NCBI RefSeq assembly: GCF_014212495.1
Contig: NZ_JACKZC010000005.1
Span: forward strand, 186,001-250,000
DNA from: Pontibacter sp. Tf4
GTDB taxonomy: Bacteria; Bacteroidota; Bacteroidia; Cytophagales; Hymenobacteraceae
Length of the DNA: 64,000 nucleotides
Reading direction: 5' to 3'
The first letter of the stretch is position 1; each line of letters starts with the position of its first letter. The notes beneath the pieces are model-generated. The model ran no database searches and had not been told where the DNA came from. It saw nothing but the letters and a program-made list of their open reading frames with translations. Of the stretch, positions 41,227-50,437 are shown one piece after another. Made by a program: the position numbers and the translations under genes.

Positions 41227-41571
41227 CTATAGTTCAGCTACCTTCCGGCAGCATATTTTGTAAGCAGGCTAACCTATAGTTCTGCGCCGGCTATGCTTTA
41301 AACTATAGTTTCTGTTCTCCCGCATTTTCCTGCCGGGCAAACTACTGCTGTCTTGCTTTTCTTACATACCTTTGCCCTGCTACATTCATATATTTAATTA
41401 TATTTGTAGTTATCCTAATGAGTAAGTACAAATTTTACAGGTATCAGCTGCTGCTTTTATGCATTGGTACAACTATAGTTTTGCTCTAATTACTGGGGCA
41501 GGAAACTAATTGTACAACCGACAGGTTAAGGAGCAAAATTTGGAGAGCCGGCAAGATGCTGCCTTTTTAGC
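41227..41571. other. 345-base intergenic region
   Basis: No gene seen between the response regulator and the glycosyltransferases. It holds four CTATAG copies, three of them full AACTATAGTT (41225, 41301, 41471). TACCTTTG at 41367-41374 resembles a -7 element but has no properly spaced -33 and is 200 bases from the next gene. Confidence 0.6.
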
Positions 41572-42474
41572 ATGGTAAAACCCTTCGTTTCCATAGTATT
41601 GTGTGTTTACAACGGAGAGCAGTTCCTGAAAGAGCAGCTGGATTCCGTATTGAGCCAGACATATCCCAATTTCGAGCTGCTTATACTCGACGATTGCTCT
41701 ACGGACAACAGTTTTGCACTTGCGGCAGCTTATGCGGAAAAACACAGCAACATCCGCCTCCTTCAAAACGACACCAACCTTGGCTTTAACAGGAACTTCG
41801 AGAAAGGCATACAACTAAGCAATGGCGACCTGATCGCCATCTGCGACCAGGATGACATCTGGCTCCCAACCAAGATTGAAGAACTTGCAGACCACATAGG
41901 CAGCGCTGTACTTATTTACAGCAACTCCGAACTGATGGATGAACATGGTCAGCCCACCAACAAAACCCTGGACCATAACCTGATTCACCTGAACAGGCCG
42001 TCCTATTCTGCTTTTCTGGAGTCTAATTTTATAACAGGCCATACCTGTATCTTTAAAAAAGAACTGATACCCTACATTTTGCCATTGCCTGCATCTATTA
42101 ATTATTATGATTGGTGGATAGGTATGGTAGCAGCCTATGTGGGCGAAGTAAAATACTACGATAAAACCCTTACCCGTTACCGGATACATACCGACTCGGT
42201 AATGCAGCAGGAAAAACAACAGGCCGAAACCAGGCTCGCCCAGATGGAGCGGAAGCAAAAGGTTTTACGGGCTTTTACTGAGATGGCCTTTGTAAAGCCC
42301 CGTGACAGGCAGTTTGTGGAAAGATTCTTGCTAAAGAAAAAAAGCGCCGGGAAAGGAATTATACAGTATATTAACTGCTACTTATTTCTGTTACAACACC
42401 ACCGCGCACTTTACCCGTGGTATGCCAAGTCTTTTGTTAAGAAACTTAATTTTATTCGTAAGCAATGTCATTAA
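41572..42474 (+). CDS. glycosyltransferase family 2
   Basis: A 300-residue GT-A-fold enzyme. PFVSIVLCVYNGEQFLKEQL is the standard GT2 opening, ILDDCSTDNS holds the nucleotide-binding aspartates, and CDQDDIW is the metal-binding DxD region. The C-terminal half resembles rhamnosyl- or glucosyltransferases acting on cell-surface polysaccharide. The acceptor and sugar cannot be told from sequence. It overlaps the next glycosyltransferase gene by 10 bases. Confidence 0.9.
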   Translation: MVKPFVSIVLCVYNGEQFLKEQLDSVLSQTYPNFELLILDDCSTDNSFALAAAYAEKHSNIRLLQNDTNLGFNRNFEKGIQLSNGDLIAICDQDDIWLPTKIEELADHIGSAVLIYSNSELMDEHGQPTNKTLDHNLIHLNRPSYSAFLESNFITGHTCIFKKELIPYILPLPASINYYDWWIGMVAAYVGEVKYYDKTLTRYRIHTDSVMQQEKQQAETRLAQMERKQKVLRAFTEMAFVKPRDRQFVERFLLKKKSAGKGIIQYINCYLFLLQHHRALYPWYAKSFVKKLNFIRKQCH

Positions 42475-43295
42475 ACAGGATCAGGACCTCCCTTTTAATA
42501 TCGACCTACAACTGGCCGGCCGCCCTGGAGCTTTGCCTTAAAAGTATTCTGAACCAGGTGCAGCTACCTGATGAGGTACTTATTGCAGACGATGGCTCCG
42601 GCCCGGAGACCAAAGCCCTGATAGACCGCTACAGAGCCTTGCTTCCGGTACCTGTAAAACACATCTGGCATCCTGATAACGGGTTTCAGCTAGCAGCCAT
42701 ACGTAACAAAGCTATAGTTGCCGCTGCCCACGAATACATTATACAGATAGATGGCGACCTGATCCTGCATCCGTACTTTGTAAAAGACCACCTGAAGCTG
42801 GCGACCCCTAATCGGTTTGTTTCCGGGAGCAGGCTGTTACTGCCACAGGCTTATTCCGAAGAGCTGCTGGCTACAAGAGAACTGCCCGGGTATCGCGACC
42901 TGATCGTACGCGGCAATAACCGCCTGAACGCCATCCGCATTCCTGTGCTGACCGGCCTTTTTGCCCCGCATTATAAACGCAGCAACAAATACTATGTAAA
43001 AGGCTGCAACATGGCTTTCTGGCGACAGGATTTGCTGGACGTGAACGGTTACAACGAAAGTATTGTGGGCTGGGGAAAAGAAGACAGCGAAATTGCAGTC
43101 CGGCTTATTAACAAAGGTGTGCACCGGCTTTTCATCAAGTTTGGCGGCATTTGCTACCATATCTACCACAAAATAGCCTGCAAAAAAAGGCACGACATAA
43201 ACGAAGACATTCTACAGAAAACGATTGACGCCGGTACGGTACGTTGCCAGAACGGCATTGATGCACACTTTGCAGAGACCGTTACGGTGCTATAG
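42465..43295 (+). CDS. glycosyltransferase family 2 with galactosyltransferase-like C terminus
   Basis: A 276-residue GT-A-fold enzyme. SLLISTYNWPAALELCLKSI opens the domain, IADDGSG and QIDGDLILHP hold the acidic motifs, and the C-terminal GCNMAFWRQDLLDVNGYNES plus GWGKEDSEIAVRL match the Glyco_transf_7C region. It is probably made from the same message as the preceding gene, with overlapping ends. Its stop codon lies inside a 20-bp palindrome built from two CTATAG motifs. Confidence 0.9.
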   Translation: MSLNRIRTSLLISTYNWPAALELCLKSILNQVQLPDEVLIADDGSGPETKALIDRYRALLPVPVKHIWHPDNGFQLAAIRNKAIVAAAHEYIIQIDGDLILHPYFVKDHLKLATPNRFVSGSRLLLPQAYSEELLATRELPGYRDLIVRGNNRLNAIRIPVLTGLFAPHYKRSNKYYVKGCNMAFWRQDLLDVNGYNESIVGWGKEDSEIAVRLINKGVHRLFIKFGGICYHIYHKIACKKRHDINEDILQKTIDAGTVRCQNGIDAHFAETVTVL

Positions 43296-43309
43296 TTTTA
43301 AAACTATAG
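43290..43309. repeat. 20-bp palindrome overlapping a stop codon
   Basis: CTATAGTTTTAAAACTATAG is a perfect palindrome made of two CTATAGTT half-sites facing each other. The glycosyltransferase stop codon TAG (43293-43295) is part of it, and a terminator follows 8 bases later. Confidence 0.85.
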
Positions 43310-43316
43310 TTTAAAT

Positions 43317-43348
43317 AAAAAGAGACTGCCTTTGGGGCAGTCTCTTTT
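43317..43348. terminator. bidirectional terminator between glycosyltransferase and ahcY
   Basis: A 13-bp stem AAAAGAGACTGCC/GGCAGTCTCTTTT around a five-base loop, with A-rich and T-rich sides, between convergent genes. Confidence 0.85.
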
Positions 43349-43369
43349 GTTATCAGCGGGTTGTATTTA

Positions 43370-44677
43370 TTAGTATCTGTAATATTCCGGCTTAAACGGA
43401 CCTTCTACTTCTACCCCAATGTAAGCAGCCTGGTCTGGCGAAAGTTCATCCAGCTCCACTCCAATTTTGCTGAGGTGCAGGCGGGCAACTTTCTCATCCA
43501 GATGCTTCGGCAGTGTGTATACCTTGTTCTCGTAAGCATCTGCATTTGTCCAAAGTTCCAGCTGCGCCAGTGTCTGGTTAGAGAAAGAGTTAGACATTAC
43601 AAACGACGGGTGACCGGTAGCACAACCAAGGTTTACCAGACGGCCTTCCGCTAGCACGATAATATCTTTTCCTTCGATGTTGTAAAGGTCTACCTGTGGC
43701 TTGATCTCATCTTTAGTATGGCCGTAAGCACCGTTCAGCCAGGCCATGTCGATCTCGTTATCGAAGTGGCCGATGTTACAAACGATAGCTTTATCCTTCA
43801 TAGAACGGAAATGTTCTTCTGTAATGATGTCTTTGTTACCGGTTGCAGTAACTACAATATCCGCTTCTTTTACAGCATCAGCCATTTTCTTCACAGCAAA
43901 GCCGTCCATAGCAGCCTGCAGCGCACAGATCGGGTCGATCTCGGTAACGATAACGCGGGCACCAGCACCTCTCAGTGAAGCTGCAGAACCTTTCCCCACA
44001 TCGCCGTAACCAGCTACAACCGCTACTTTACCAGCCATCATCACATCTGTAGCACGACGGATCGCATCTACCAACGACTCTTTACAGCCATACTTGTTAT
44101 CGAACTTGGATTTTGTAACCGAGTCGTTCACGTTAATGGCAGGCATTGGCAGGGTACCATTCTTCACGCGCTCGTAAAGGCGGTGCACACCTGTAGTAGT
44201 TTCTTCAGAAAGGCCTTTAATGCCCGGAGCCAGTTCCGGATATTTATCCAGTACCATGTTGGTCAGGTCGCCACCATCATCCAGGATCATGTTCAATGGC
44301 TTACGGTCTTCACCGAAGAACAGCGTCTGCTCAATGCACCAGTCAAATTCTTCAGCGTTCATACCTTTCCAAGCGTAAACCGAGATACCGGCAGCAGCGA
44401 TAGCCGCGGCAGCATGATCCTGTGTAGAGAAAATGTTGCAGGATGACCAGGTAACTTCAGCTCCCAGTTCCACCAGTGTTTCGATCAGCACAGCCGTCTG
44501 GATCGTCATGTGAAGGCAACCGGCAATGCGGGCACCAGCCAGTGGCTTGCTCGGGCCGTACTCCTCACGGATGGCCATTAGGCCCGGCATTTCTGCTTCG
44601 GCCAGTTTTATTTCTTTGCGGCCCCATGCTGCCAGCGAAATGTCTTTTACTTTGTACTTCAGATATGTATCAATCAT
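43370..44677 (-). CDS. ahcY: adenosylhomocysteinase
   Basis: A 435-residue NAD-dependent enzyme that splits S-adenosylhomocysteine to adenosine and homocysteine, clearing the product of methylation reactions. The NAD-binding [20 protein letters not shown] and the catalytic-domain blocks [15 protein letters not shown] and [16 protein letters not shown] are present, as is the C-terminal PFKPEYYRY. The ATG giving [16 protein letters not shown] is the family start; the frame is open 20 codons upstream across the promoter. Confidence 0.97.
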   Translation of the reverse strand: MIDTYLKYKVKDISLAAWGRKEIKLAEAEMPGLMAIREEYGPSKPLAGARIAGCLHMTIQTAVLIETLVELGAEVTWSSCNIFSTQDHAAAAIAAAGISVYAWKGMNAEEFDWCIEQTLFFGEDRKPLNMILDDGGDLTNMVLDKYPELAPGIKGLSEETTTGVHRLYERVKNGTLPMPAINVNDSVTKSKFDNKYGCKESLVDAIRRATDVMMAGKVAVVAGYGDVGKGSAASLRGAGARVIVTEIDPICALQAAMDGFAVKKMADAVKEADIVVTATGNKDIITEEHFRSMKDKAIVCNIGHFDNEIDMAWLNGAYGHTKDEIKPQVDLYNIEGKDIIVLAEGRLVNLGCATGHPSFVMSNSFSNQTLAQLELWTNADAYENKVYTLPKHLDEKVARLHLSKIGVELDELSPDQAAYIGVEVEGPFKPEYYRY

Positions 44678-44703
44678 TTTTGATGTTTTTTCAGTTGAAA
44701 ACT

Positions 44704-44734
44704 CAAAATTACGGATTTTGTTACGCAAGTTCAA
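44704..44734 (-). promoter_or_regulatory. promoter of ahcY
   Basis: The minus strand has TTG, 20 spacer bases, then TAATTTTG, about 27 bases before the ahcY ATG. It excludes the longer reading frame as the true start. I see no SAH riboswitch in the short leader. Confidence 0.7.
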
Positions 44735-44760
44735 CAATTAGTTCAGGTTCAGCTATTCAC

Positions 44761-44795
44761 AAAAAAGCAGTGCCTGCCTTACAGCAAACACTGCT
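44761..44795 (-). terminator. terminator after the DUF4397 lipoprotein
   Basis: A minus-strand stem AGCAGTG/CACTGCT with inner pairing TGC/GCA, followed by TTTTTT, 22 bases after the stop. Confidence 0.8.
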
Positions 44796-44816
44796 CTTGT
44801 ATAAGGTGTCAGCCGT

Positions 44817-45542
44817 TTATGGCATGTCGTGTTCTATGATTTCTACGCCAAGGGTATTTGTATTGCCTTGAGGCGTCTGCACGAAACCTCTCGCGAAGAC
44901 GGTATAGATCTTTCCACTTTCCAGTACTATGCCGTTTACTGGCAGCACAACGGTTCCGTCTGCATCGGTACGCACTTCTAAGTTATACGTACCGGCCGGC
45001 ACCGAAGCAAAGGCAGTGGCATCCCGGAAACTTATTCCATCGGCCAGCACGCTTTCGTTGGCTACATCGGTTACGTTTACAATATCAACAGCAGGCGCAT
45101 CAGGCGATAAGTGTACGAAACGGATCTTTGCATTTCCGGCAGTCGGTGCGGTCAGGTCATCGGTCAGTATCAGCGGCTCAATATCGTCGGCACCTAAAGA
45201 ACCGGTAGCAAAAATGGTATAGTTGCCTTTGTCCAGCAGGTCTACGGTGCCATCAATTACAGAGGTACTTGTTCCGGTAGCATTAACCTTAATGTTTCTG
45301 GACCCGGCAGGCACTGTCAGGTACCCGGTGTTATTGGGGAAGGTAAGCGCCGAGGTGTTTACTTTTACGTTATCCACCAACAGGTCTACTCCGGGGGCAT
45401 CCGGCGAGGCGTGTACCACCATCACATTCGCTTCTTTTACTGTCGGAGTTACCGGATTGTCATCGCCGTCATCATCGCAACCTGCCAGCATTACCGCCGG
45501 CAATACAGCCAGCATCATTAATCTCATCCAATTCTTCTTCAT
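44817..45542 (-). CDS. DUF4397 domain lipoprotein
   Basis: A 241-residue secreted lipoprotein. The N terminus MKKNWMRLMMLAVLPAVMLA ends in a lipobox with Cys22, followed by an acidic DDDGDDN stretch of the kind seen in surface-exported Bacteroidetes lipoproteins. Two related beta-sandwich repeats follow, marked by VMVVHASPDAPGVDLLVDN and IRFVHLSPDAPAVDIVN. The function of DUF4397 is not known to me. It is monocistronic with its own terminator. Confidence 0.9.
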   Translation of the reverse strand: MKKNWMRLMMLAVLPAVMLAGCDDDGDDNPVTPTVKEANVMVVHASPDAPGVDLLVDNVKVNTSALTFPNNTGYLTVPAGSRNIKVNATGTSTSVIDGTVDLLDKGNYTIFATGSLGADDIEPLILTDDLTAPTAGNAKIRFVHLSPDAPAVDIVNVTDVANESVLADGISFRDATAFASVPAGTYNLEVRTDADGTVVLPVNGIVLESGKIYTVFARGFVQTPQGNTNTLGVEIIEHDMP

Positions 45543-45666
45543 AGCTTTATACTTTTAGGTAATTATTAATATCCACAACCATTTAACTTGATTGTGAAAA
45601 TTTTGTTTAACCTTTTTTAAAAAAAGTTTAACAAATCATAAATAAGCACCGCACAGATTAATACAC

Positions 45667-45674
45667 TATTTTTG
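45667..45674 (+). promoter_or_regulatory. candidate promoter of the methyltransferase gene (-7 element)
   Basis: TATTTTTG matches TAnnTTTG, 41 bases before the ATG of the THUMP-like methyltransferase gene. No TTG is seen at the -33 position. Confidence 0.4.
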
Positions 45675-45715
45675 CTGCACAGCCTGATTATAACGTCTGA
45701 GACCTGACCGGCAGT

Positions 45716-46897
45716 ATGCGAACATATAAAGAATCCGAGAAAAATTTTATCACAGAGCACCTACAGGAACAGCCCGCTACCCTGATGCTGCAGGCCAGGC
45801 GCTTCCCGGATCTGCCTGTAGCGGAACTGGTGCAGCAGATACAGGCCCGCCAGAAAGCCATGACCAAGCTGCCGGACTGGGCGAAAAATCCGGAGCTTGT
45901 ATTTCCGGTAAATGTGTCGGTAGAGCAAAGCTCATCTGCTGTAACGGCAGCCTTTAAAGCATCCCTGGTTTCCGGTAAGCTGCTGGCAGACCTGACCGGC
46001 GGTTTTGGCGCCGACAGCTTTTATTTTGCTAATAGCTTTGAACAGGTGCTGCACGTGGAACAAAACCAGGAGCTATCGGAAATCGCCAACTATAACTTCA
46101 GAGTACTTGGTGCCGCCAACATCCAAACTATAGCCACTACTGCTGCTGCGTTTCTGGAAAACTTTACCGGCCATGCCGATGTATTTTACCTGGACCCCGC
46201 CCGCCGCGGCGACAGAGCCGAAAAATTACACCTGCTGCAGGACTGCGAGCCGGATATACTGGGCCTGTTACCCATACTGCTGCAAAAAGCGGACAAGGTA
46301 TTGTTGAAAGCATCGCCAATGCTGGACATTGACCTGGCGGTGGCGCAACTGGGCAAAGTAGCCAGGGTTTGGGTAGTAGCCGTGCAAAATGAATGTAAGG
46401 AAGTATTGTACCTGCTGCAGCAAAACCCACCTGACCCACTTACCATTGAGACTGTGAACCTGAAAACGGATGGCAGCATAAGTTCTTTTACCTTTACCCC
46501 AGACCAGGAACAAACTATAAGCACGCCATATTCTGACCCGCTGCACTATATTTACGAGCCAAATGCAGCCATCCTGAAAGCAGGCGCCTATAAAAGTATA
46601 ACTCAGCAATACCCTGTAAAAAAGCTGCACCCCAACAGCCACCTCTATACTTCCGACACCCTGGTAACTGATTTCTCGGGAAGATCGTTTGCCTGCACTG
46701 CCGTAAGCCGCTACAGTAAAAAAGAGTTACTGGCCCGTCTGCCTCAAAAGCAGGCCAATATTACCGTCCGCAACTTCCCCGACACGGTAGCCAGCATCCG
46801 CAAAAAGACCGGTATACGCGAAGGTGGAAGCCATTACCTGTTCTTTACAACAGATATGCATCAGAAGCCTGTCGTACTTTTCTGCGAGAAAGTATAG
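45716..46897 (+). CDS. class I SAM-dependent methyltransferase with THUMP-like domain
   Basis: A 393-residue protein. The Rossmann methyltransferase part has LLADLTGGFGADSFYFA (SAM-binding motif I, about residues 90-106) and VFYLDPARRGDRAEK (motif IV-like DPAR, about 155). The C-terminal third, with FSGRSFACTAVSRYSKKELL and GIREGGSHYLFF, matches the THUMP-like domain. The family is thought to modify RNA, but the target here is unknown. It stands alone between a lipoprotein gene and the disordered-protein genes. Confidence 0.85.
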   Translation: MRTYKESEKNFITEHLQEQPATLMLQARRFPDLPVAELVQQIQARQKAMTKLPDWAKNPELVFPVNVSVEQSSSAVTAAFKASLVSGKLLADLTGGFGADSFYFANSFEQVLHVEQNQELSEIANYNFRVLGAANIQTIATTAAAFLENFTGHADVFYLDPARRGDRAEKLHLLQDCEPDILGLLPILLQKADKVLLKASPMLDIDLAVAQLGKVARVWVVAVQNECKEVLYLLQQNPPDPLTIETVNLKTDGSISSFTFTPDQEQTISTPYSDPLHYIYEPNAAILKAGAYKSITQQYPVKKLHPNSHLYTSDTLVTDFSGRSFACTAVSRYSKKELLARLPQKQANITVRNFPDTVASIRKKTGIREGGSHYLFFTTDMHQKPVVLFCEKV

Positions 46898-47199
46898 TTG
46901 CTGCTTAAAATATCTTGAAAAAAATCGCAGGGTGTAAAATGCATTTCGGCTGGCTTCGGTCCAGTGACTTCTGCATCATTTCAGGCCATTTTTCATGCTG
47001 CAACCTGTTACGCATCAGTTACATCCATCCTCTGTTATAACTAAATAGAGCTATATAGCTACCGGCCAACTATATGGCTAAAGTACCATAACAACACCTG
47101 CACAAAGTACTTCTAATTGTTAACTGTCAGGCATTTGCATCGTAAAACAGGATATGCTACCCTGCAAAGGGCACATGTTTAACCTAATTTTTACAAGCT
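46898..47199. other. 302-base intergenic region
   Basis: Nothing firmly recognisable. A short palindrome AGCTATATAGCT lies near 47048. The longest frame I found by eye is about 33 codons and unconvincing. Confidence 0.5.
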
Positions 47200-47511
47200 A
47201 TGAAACGAGACAACATGAACAATCAGAATAAGAATAACAGCTCAAATTCCAACAGCAATTCGCGCAACAGTATGAGCTCCTCTTCACAGGGTTCTTCTTC
47301 TATGCGCAACTCATCTAATACTGGTAGCTCGTCATCATCGGGCAGAACATCGAACCTGAACAGTGGAAACAGCGGCAACAGCAGAAGTACCGGCCAGGGA
47401 CGTGGCTGGCACGGCGACCCTCAGGGACATGCTCGTGCGGGCAGCCAGAGCCATAAGAACAGCAACAATTCATCTTCATCCGGATCTTCCAACAGATCAG
47501 GTAATCGTTAA
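47200..47511 (+). CDS. small Ser/Asn/Gly-rich disordered protein
   Basis: A 103-residue low-complexity protein, mostly Ser, Asn, Gly and Arg, with no signal peptide or hydrophobic segment. Its only ordered-looking part is GRGWHGDPQGHARAGSQSHK near residue 70, which resembles a degenerate KGG/Con-10 stress-protein motif (G-x-D-P-x-x-x-x-A-G). It is therefore possibly a stress-induced hydrophilin; that is inference. A similar gene follows. Confidence 0.65.
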   Translation: MKRDNMNNQNKNNSSNSNSNSRNSMSSSSQGSSSMRNSSNTGSSSSSGRTSNLNSGNSGNSRSTGQGRGWHGDPQGHARAGSQSHKNSNNSSSSGSSNRSGNR

Positions 47512-47529
47512 TAAACTATAAACTTACAC

Positions 47530-47565
47530 CATAAATGGCCCCGGGGTAGCCTGGGGCTATTTATG
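47530..47565 (+). other. hairpin between the two disordered-protein genes
   Basis: CATAAATGGCCCC pairs with GGGGCTATTTATG (13 bp with one G-U) around a ten-base loop. There is no T-run after it, so it may be an RNA stability element or weak terminator. Confidence 0.5.
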
Positions 47566-47619
47566 CGTAAAGCGCACCTTTCCAACTATCGGAAACAAAC
47601 TTAAATAAATTGGAATACC

Positions 47620-47976
47620 ATGAAGGATAATAAGAATAACAGCAACCAGCAAAACCAGCACAGAGGATTTTCGAGTAACCCCGAAAGCTCTTTTAAGGCC
47701 GGCAAGCAAAGCCAGCAAAAGTCGCAGCAGATAAGTAACCAGGGCACCAACAACCCAAATGCCATGGGCGACTCTTTCTCGAGAACCGGCAACCAGAACA
47801 AGCCAACCCAGGGTGCCGGCCAGGGCAGCAGAAAAGAAACTGACCAGAGTGGCCGTAAGGATATCTCGAATAACCTGAAAAACGACGCAGTGGGCAAATT
47901 CGGCTCCAATAACCCGACACCGCAGGCCCGCACCGATAACGAACAGGACACTGAACAGAAGCGTAACAAACGCTAA
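47620..47976 (+). CDS. small Gln/Asn/Ser-rich disordered protein
   Basis: A 118-residue hydrophilic protein with no membrane or signal segment. The N-terminal HRGFSSNPESSFKAGKQSQQ resembles the same degenerate KGG-type stress motif as its upstream neighbour, and the remainder is Gln/Asn/Ser/Lys-rich. The two genes may be divergent duplicates. A clear terminator follows. Function unknown. Confidence 0.65.
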   Translation: MKDNKNNSNQQNQHRGFSSNPESSFKAGKQSQQKSQQISNQGTNNPNAMGDSFSRTGNQNKPTQGAGQGSRKETDQSGRKDISNNLKNDAVGKFGSNNPTPQARTDNEQDTEQKRNKR

Positions 47977-47997
47977 CTATACGATTGATGAATGGGG

Positions 47998-48029
47998 ACG
48001 GCCGTAGTTTACGCTACGGCCGTTTTTTG
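47998..48029 (+). terminator. terminator after the disordered-protein genes
   Basis: A 10-bp GC-rich stem ACGGCCGTAG/CTACGGCCGT with a six-base loop, followed by TTTTTT. Confidence 0.85.
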
Positions 48030-48084
48030 TAGCTATAGTTCTGATTTATAGTTTATATTTACTTTTGGCTATACATTAGAACCA

Positions 48085-49650
48085 ATGCCCCAACACCGCA
48101 ACCCTCGCCTGCTGAACGCGACATTACTTGCTGTATTTGTGCTCCTGAAACTGGCGCTGCAATACCTGCTGGTTGATGGCGCCTATGACCTGCACCGCGA
48201 CGAGTTCCTGCACCTGGACCAGGCCAACCATTTAGCAGCCGGGTATGTATCGGTGCCGCCGATTACGGCTTTTATCGCGTGGCTTATACAATTGCTGGGC
48301 AACAGTTACTTCTGGGTACGTTTTTTCCCGGCCTTGTTTGGGGCGCTAACTATAGTAGTGGTTTGGCTTACGGTGGATGAACTGAAGGGCGGCTTATACG
48401 CGAAAGTACTGGCTGCCATTGCAATGCTCTTCTCTGTTATGCTGCGCCTGAACATGCTGTTCCAGCCCAATTCCTTTGATATCCTTTGCTGGGCACTGGC
48501 TTTTTATCTTTTCATCCGGTTTCTGCATACACAGCAAACAAAGTGGCTCTATTGGCTGGGAGCTATAGTTGGCGTAGGCTTCCTGAATAAATATACCATC
48601 CTGTTCCTGGTGGCGGGGTTAGCAGTGGCACTTCTGTTTTCGCCTTACCGGAGTCTTTTTGCCCGGAAGTACCTATACCTTGCTGCCCTGCTTGCGCTAA
48701 CTATAGCTTTGCCCAATCTGGTGTGGCAGGTGGTGCATAACTTCCCGGTAGTGGCGCACATGCAGGAGCTGAAAGCAACCCAGCTGGCAAATGTAAAACC
48801 TCAGGACTTTCTGCAGGACCAGTTGTTGTTTTTTATAGGTGCCGTGTTTATTTGGGTGAGTGCATTAGTGGCGTTTATAGTTTACAGGCCGTTTAAACAA
48901 TACCGGTTTGTCGGGGTTACTTTTATAGTCGTCATGCTGCTGTTTCTGGCGCTGAAAGCCAAGAGCTACTACACCATTGGCCTTTTCCCGGTGCTCATTG
49001 CTTTCGGAAGCGTGTATTGGGAACAACTGTTCAGGCGGGGGTGGCTGCGTTATACCCGGCCAGTATGGCTGCTGGTAACTATAGTTGTGTTCATCCCGAT
49101 GGTGAATGTAGTGTTCCCGGTGCTGAGCCCTGCCGAGATACAGGTAAAAGCGGAGAAATTTAAGGACCTGAACCTGCTGAAATGGGAAGATGGGAAAGAC
49201 CACTTACTACCCCAGGACTTCGCCGATATGCTGGGCTGGCAGGAACTGGCAAGCATTACAACCAAAGCCTACCAGACTATACCTGCCGCTGCGCAATCCT
49301 ACACCCTCATCCTCTGCGACAACTATGGCCAGGCTGGGGCCATTAACTACTATAGCCGTAACCAGGTGCCTGCCGCTGTGTCCTACAACGCCGACTATAT
49401 TTACTGGTTTCCGGAGCTTAGTAAAATTGAGCACATCATACTTGTAAAAGAGGCAGGCGAAGCACCACTGCAGGAGGCAGAAAAAGCGTTTGTTGGAAGT
49501 GTTAAAAAGATCGGGAGTATAGAAAACCCCTATGCCCGTGAGCTCGGCACGACGGTGTACCTGCTCAGCGATATAGACCCGGCAGTAAAGCAGTACCTGT
49601 ACCAGCGGCTGGCCATAAAGCAAAGCCATCCTTTCGCTGATACGGAGTAG
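48085..49650 (+). CDS. GT39/ArnT-like membrane glycosyltransferase
   Basis: A 521-residue polytopic inner-membrane protein with about ten hydrophobic segments in the first 360 residues and a soluble C-terminal domain. The first periplasmic loop (DGAYDLHRDEFLHLDQANHL, then GYVSVPP) carries the acidic residues expected of GT-C glycosyltransferases of the PMT_2 group, which use lipid-linked sugars. The acceptor cannot be predicted. It is preceded by CTATAG copies and contains several more, all encoding Thr-Ile, Ala-Ile or Tyr-Ser. Confidence 0.85.
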   Translation: MPQHRNPRLLNATLLAVFVLLKLALQYLLVDGAYDLHRDEFLHLDQANHLAAGYVSVPPITAFIAWLIQLLGNSYFWVRFFPALFGALTIVVVWLTVDELKGGLYAKVLAAIAMLFSVMLRLNMLFQPNSFDILCWALAFYLFIRFLHTQQTKWLYWLGAIVGVGFLNKYTILFLVAGLAVALLFSPYRSLFARKYLYLAALLALTIALPNLVWQVVHNFPVVAHMQELKATQLANVKPQDFLQDQLLFFIGAVFIWVSALVAFIVYRPFKQYRFVGVTFIVVMLLFLALKAKSYYTIGLFPVLIAFGSVYWEQLFRRGWLRYTRPVWLLVTIVVFIPMVNVVFPVLSPAEIQVKAEKFKDLNLLKWEDGKDHLLPQDFADMLGWQELASITTKAYQTIPAAAQSYTLILCDNYGQAGAINYYSRNQVPAAVSYNADYIYWFPELSKIEHIILVKEAGEAPLQEAEKAFVGSVKKIGSIENPYARELGTTVYLLSDIDPAVKQYLYQRLAIKQSHPFADTE

Positions 49651-50247
49651 TTATTTCCTGCTCACCCATTTATTCCCTTTTACATAAAACCGCCAGGGCA
49701 GCAGGGCATCATCGCCGGCATAGTCTATGCCTATGCGCGGTACGGTCATGATCTTTTCGTCGGGGATGGTGATGCCTTTGTCTTCGAGCCAGATGGTATT
49801 GCCGGTCAGGTCTTCGCCGTAGTGTTTGCGGGTAATACCCAGCGCAATGCTCATCACACCCGGTCCGGCAGTTAAGTTCGGTTTTATAGTTTGCATGTCC
49901 CTGCGCAGCAACATTTCCTCCAGGCCAATTTCCGGTTCTATGGCGCGCACCAGTACGGCATCAGCTCTGCCTTCTATATTGGTTATAATATTGAACAGGT
50001 TATAGATGCCATATACCAGGTACACATAGGCCACGCCGCCTTCGTGGTACATAATCTCGGTGCGGGCTGTACGACGGTTCAGGTGGGCATGGCAGGCGCG
50101 GTCGTTCTCTCCGGAGTAAGCTTCCGTTTCCACAATCATGCCACCGGTCAGCATGCCATCTATAGTTGTGTACAGGTACTTACCCAGCAGTTCCTGCGCT
50201 ATCTGCACTACATTTGGCCGGGTGTAAAATTCTCTGGGAAGTTTCAA
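49651..50247 (-). CDS. mpg: 3-methyladenine DNA glycosylase (AAG/MPG family)
   Basis: A 198-residue base-excision repair enzyme that removes alkylated purines. MIVETEAYSGENDRACHAHL, the catalytic-glutamate region, and the block YVYLVYGIYNLFNIITN are the family signature, with AGPGVMSIALGIT near residue 130. It is convergent with the GT39 gene, with adjacent ends. A 149-base hairpin-like repeat lies just upstream of its start. Confidence 0.95.
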   Translation of the reverse strand: MKLPREFYTRPNVVQIAQELLGKYLYTTIDGMLTGGMIVETEAYSGENDRACHAHLNRRTARTEIMYHEGGVAYVYLVYGIYNLFNIITNIEGRADAVLVRAIEPEIGLEEMLLRRDMQTIKPNLTAGPGVMSIALGITRKHYGEDLTGNTIWLEDKGITIPDEKIMTVPRIGIDYAGDDALLPWRFYVKGNKWVSRK

Positions 50248-50251
50248 ATTT

Positions 50252-50400
50252 TAATGAATAATTATTAATGATGAATGAGTAATTAATTTCGAATAAGGAT
50301 ACGCATTAATCTGAGCGAAGTGAACAATAGTGCCACGCGAATTAATAATCTATAACTACCTTTTAGGCATTATTCATTCTTCATTAATAATTATTCATTA
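50252..50400. repeat. 149-bp element with 32-bp inverted terminal arms
   Basis: The left arm (50252-50283) and right arm (50369-50400) are inverted copies over 32 bases with two mismatches, starting TAATGAATAATTATTAATGA on one strand. The central 85 bases carry no gene. CAAAT just outside the left arm pairs with ATTTG just outside the right one, so the symmetry runs a little further. It resembles a MITE-like or other non-coding hairpin element; no transposase is present. Confidence 0.7.
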
Positions 50401-50406
50401 CATTTG
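50399..50406 (+). promoter_or_regulatory. candidate promoter of the B12 riboswitch transcript (-7 element)
   Basis: TACATTTG matches TAnnTTTG, about 35 bases before the riboswitch core. It overlaps the right end of the inverted-repeat element. No TTG is seen at the -33 position, which would fall inside the right arm. Confidence 0.45.
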
Positions 50407-50437
50407 CCCCGATTGGTGGTTGTAACTATAGCCTGTA

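Noticed and set aside
45620..45640. A/T-run inverted repeat with flanking GTTTAAC direct repeat as possible terminator or insertion scar
   Set aside because: Homopolymer runs of this size are common in A/T-rich spacers and no gene ends here.
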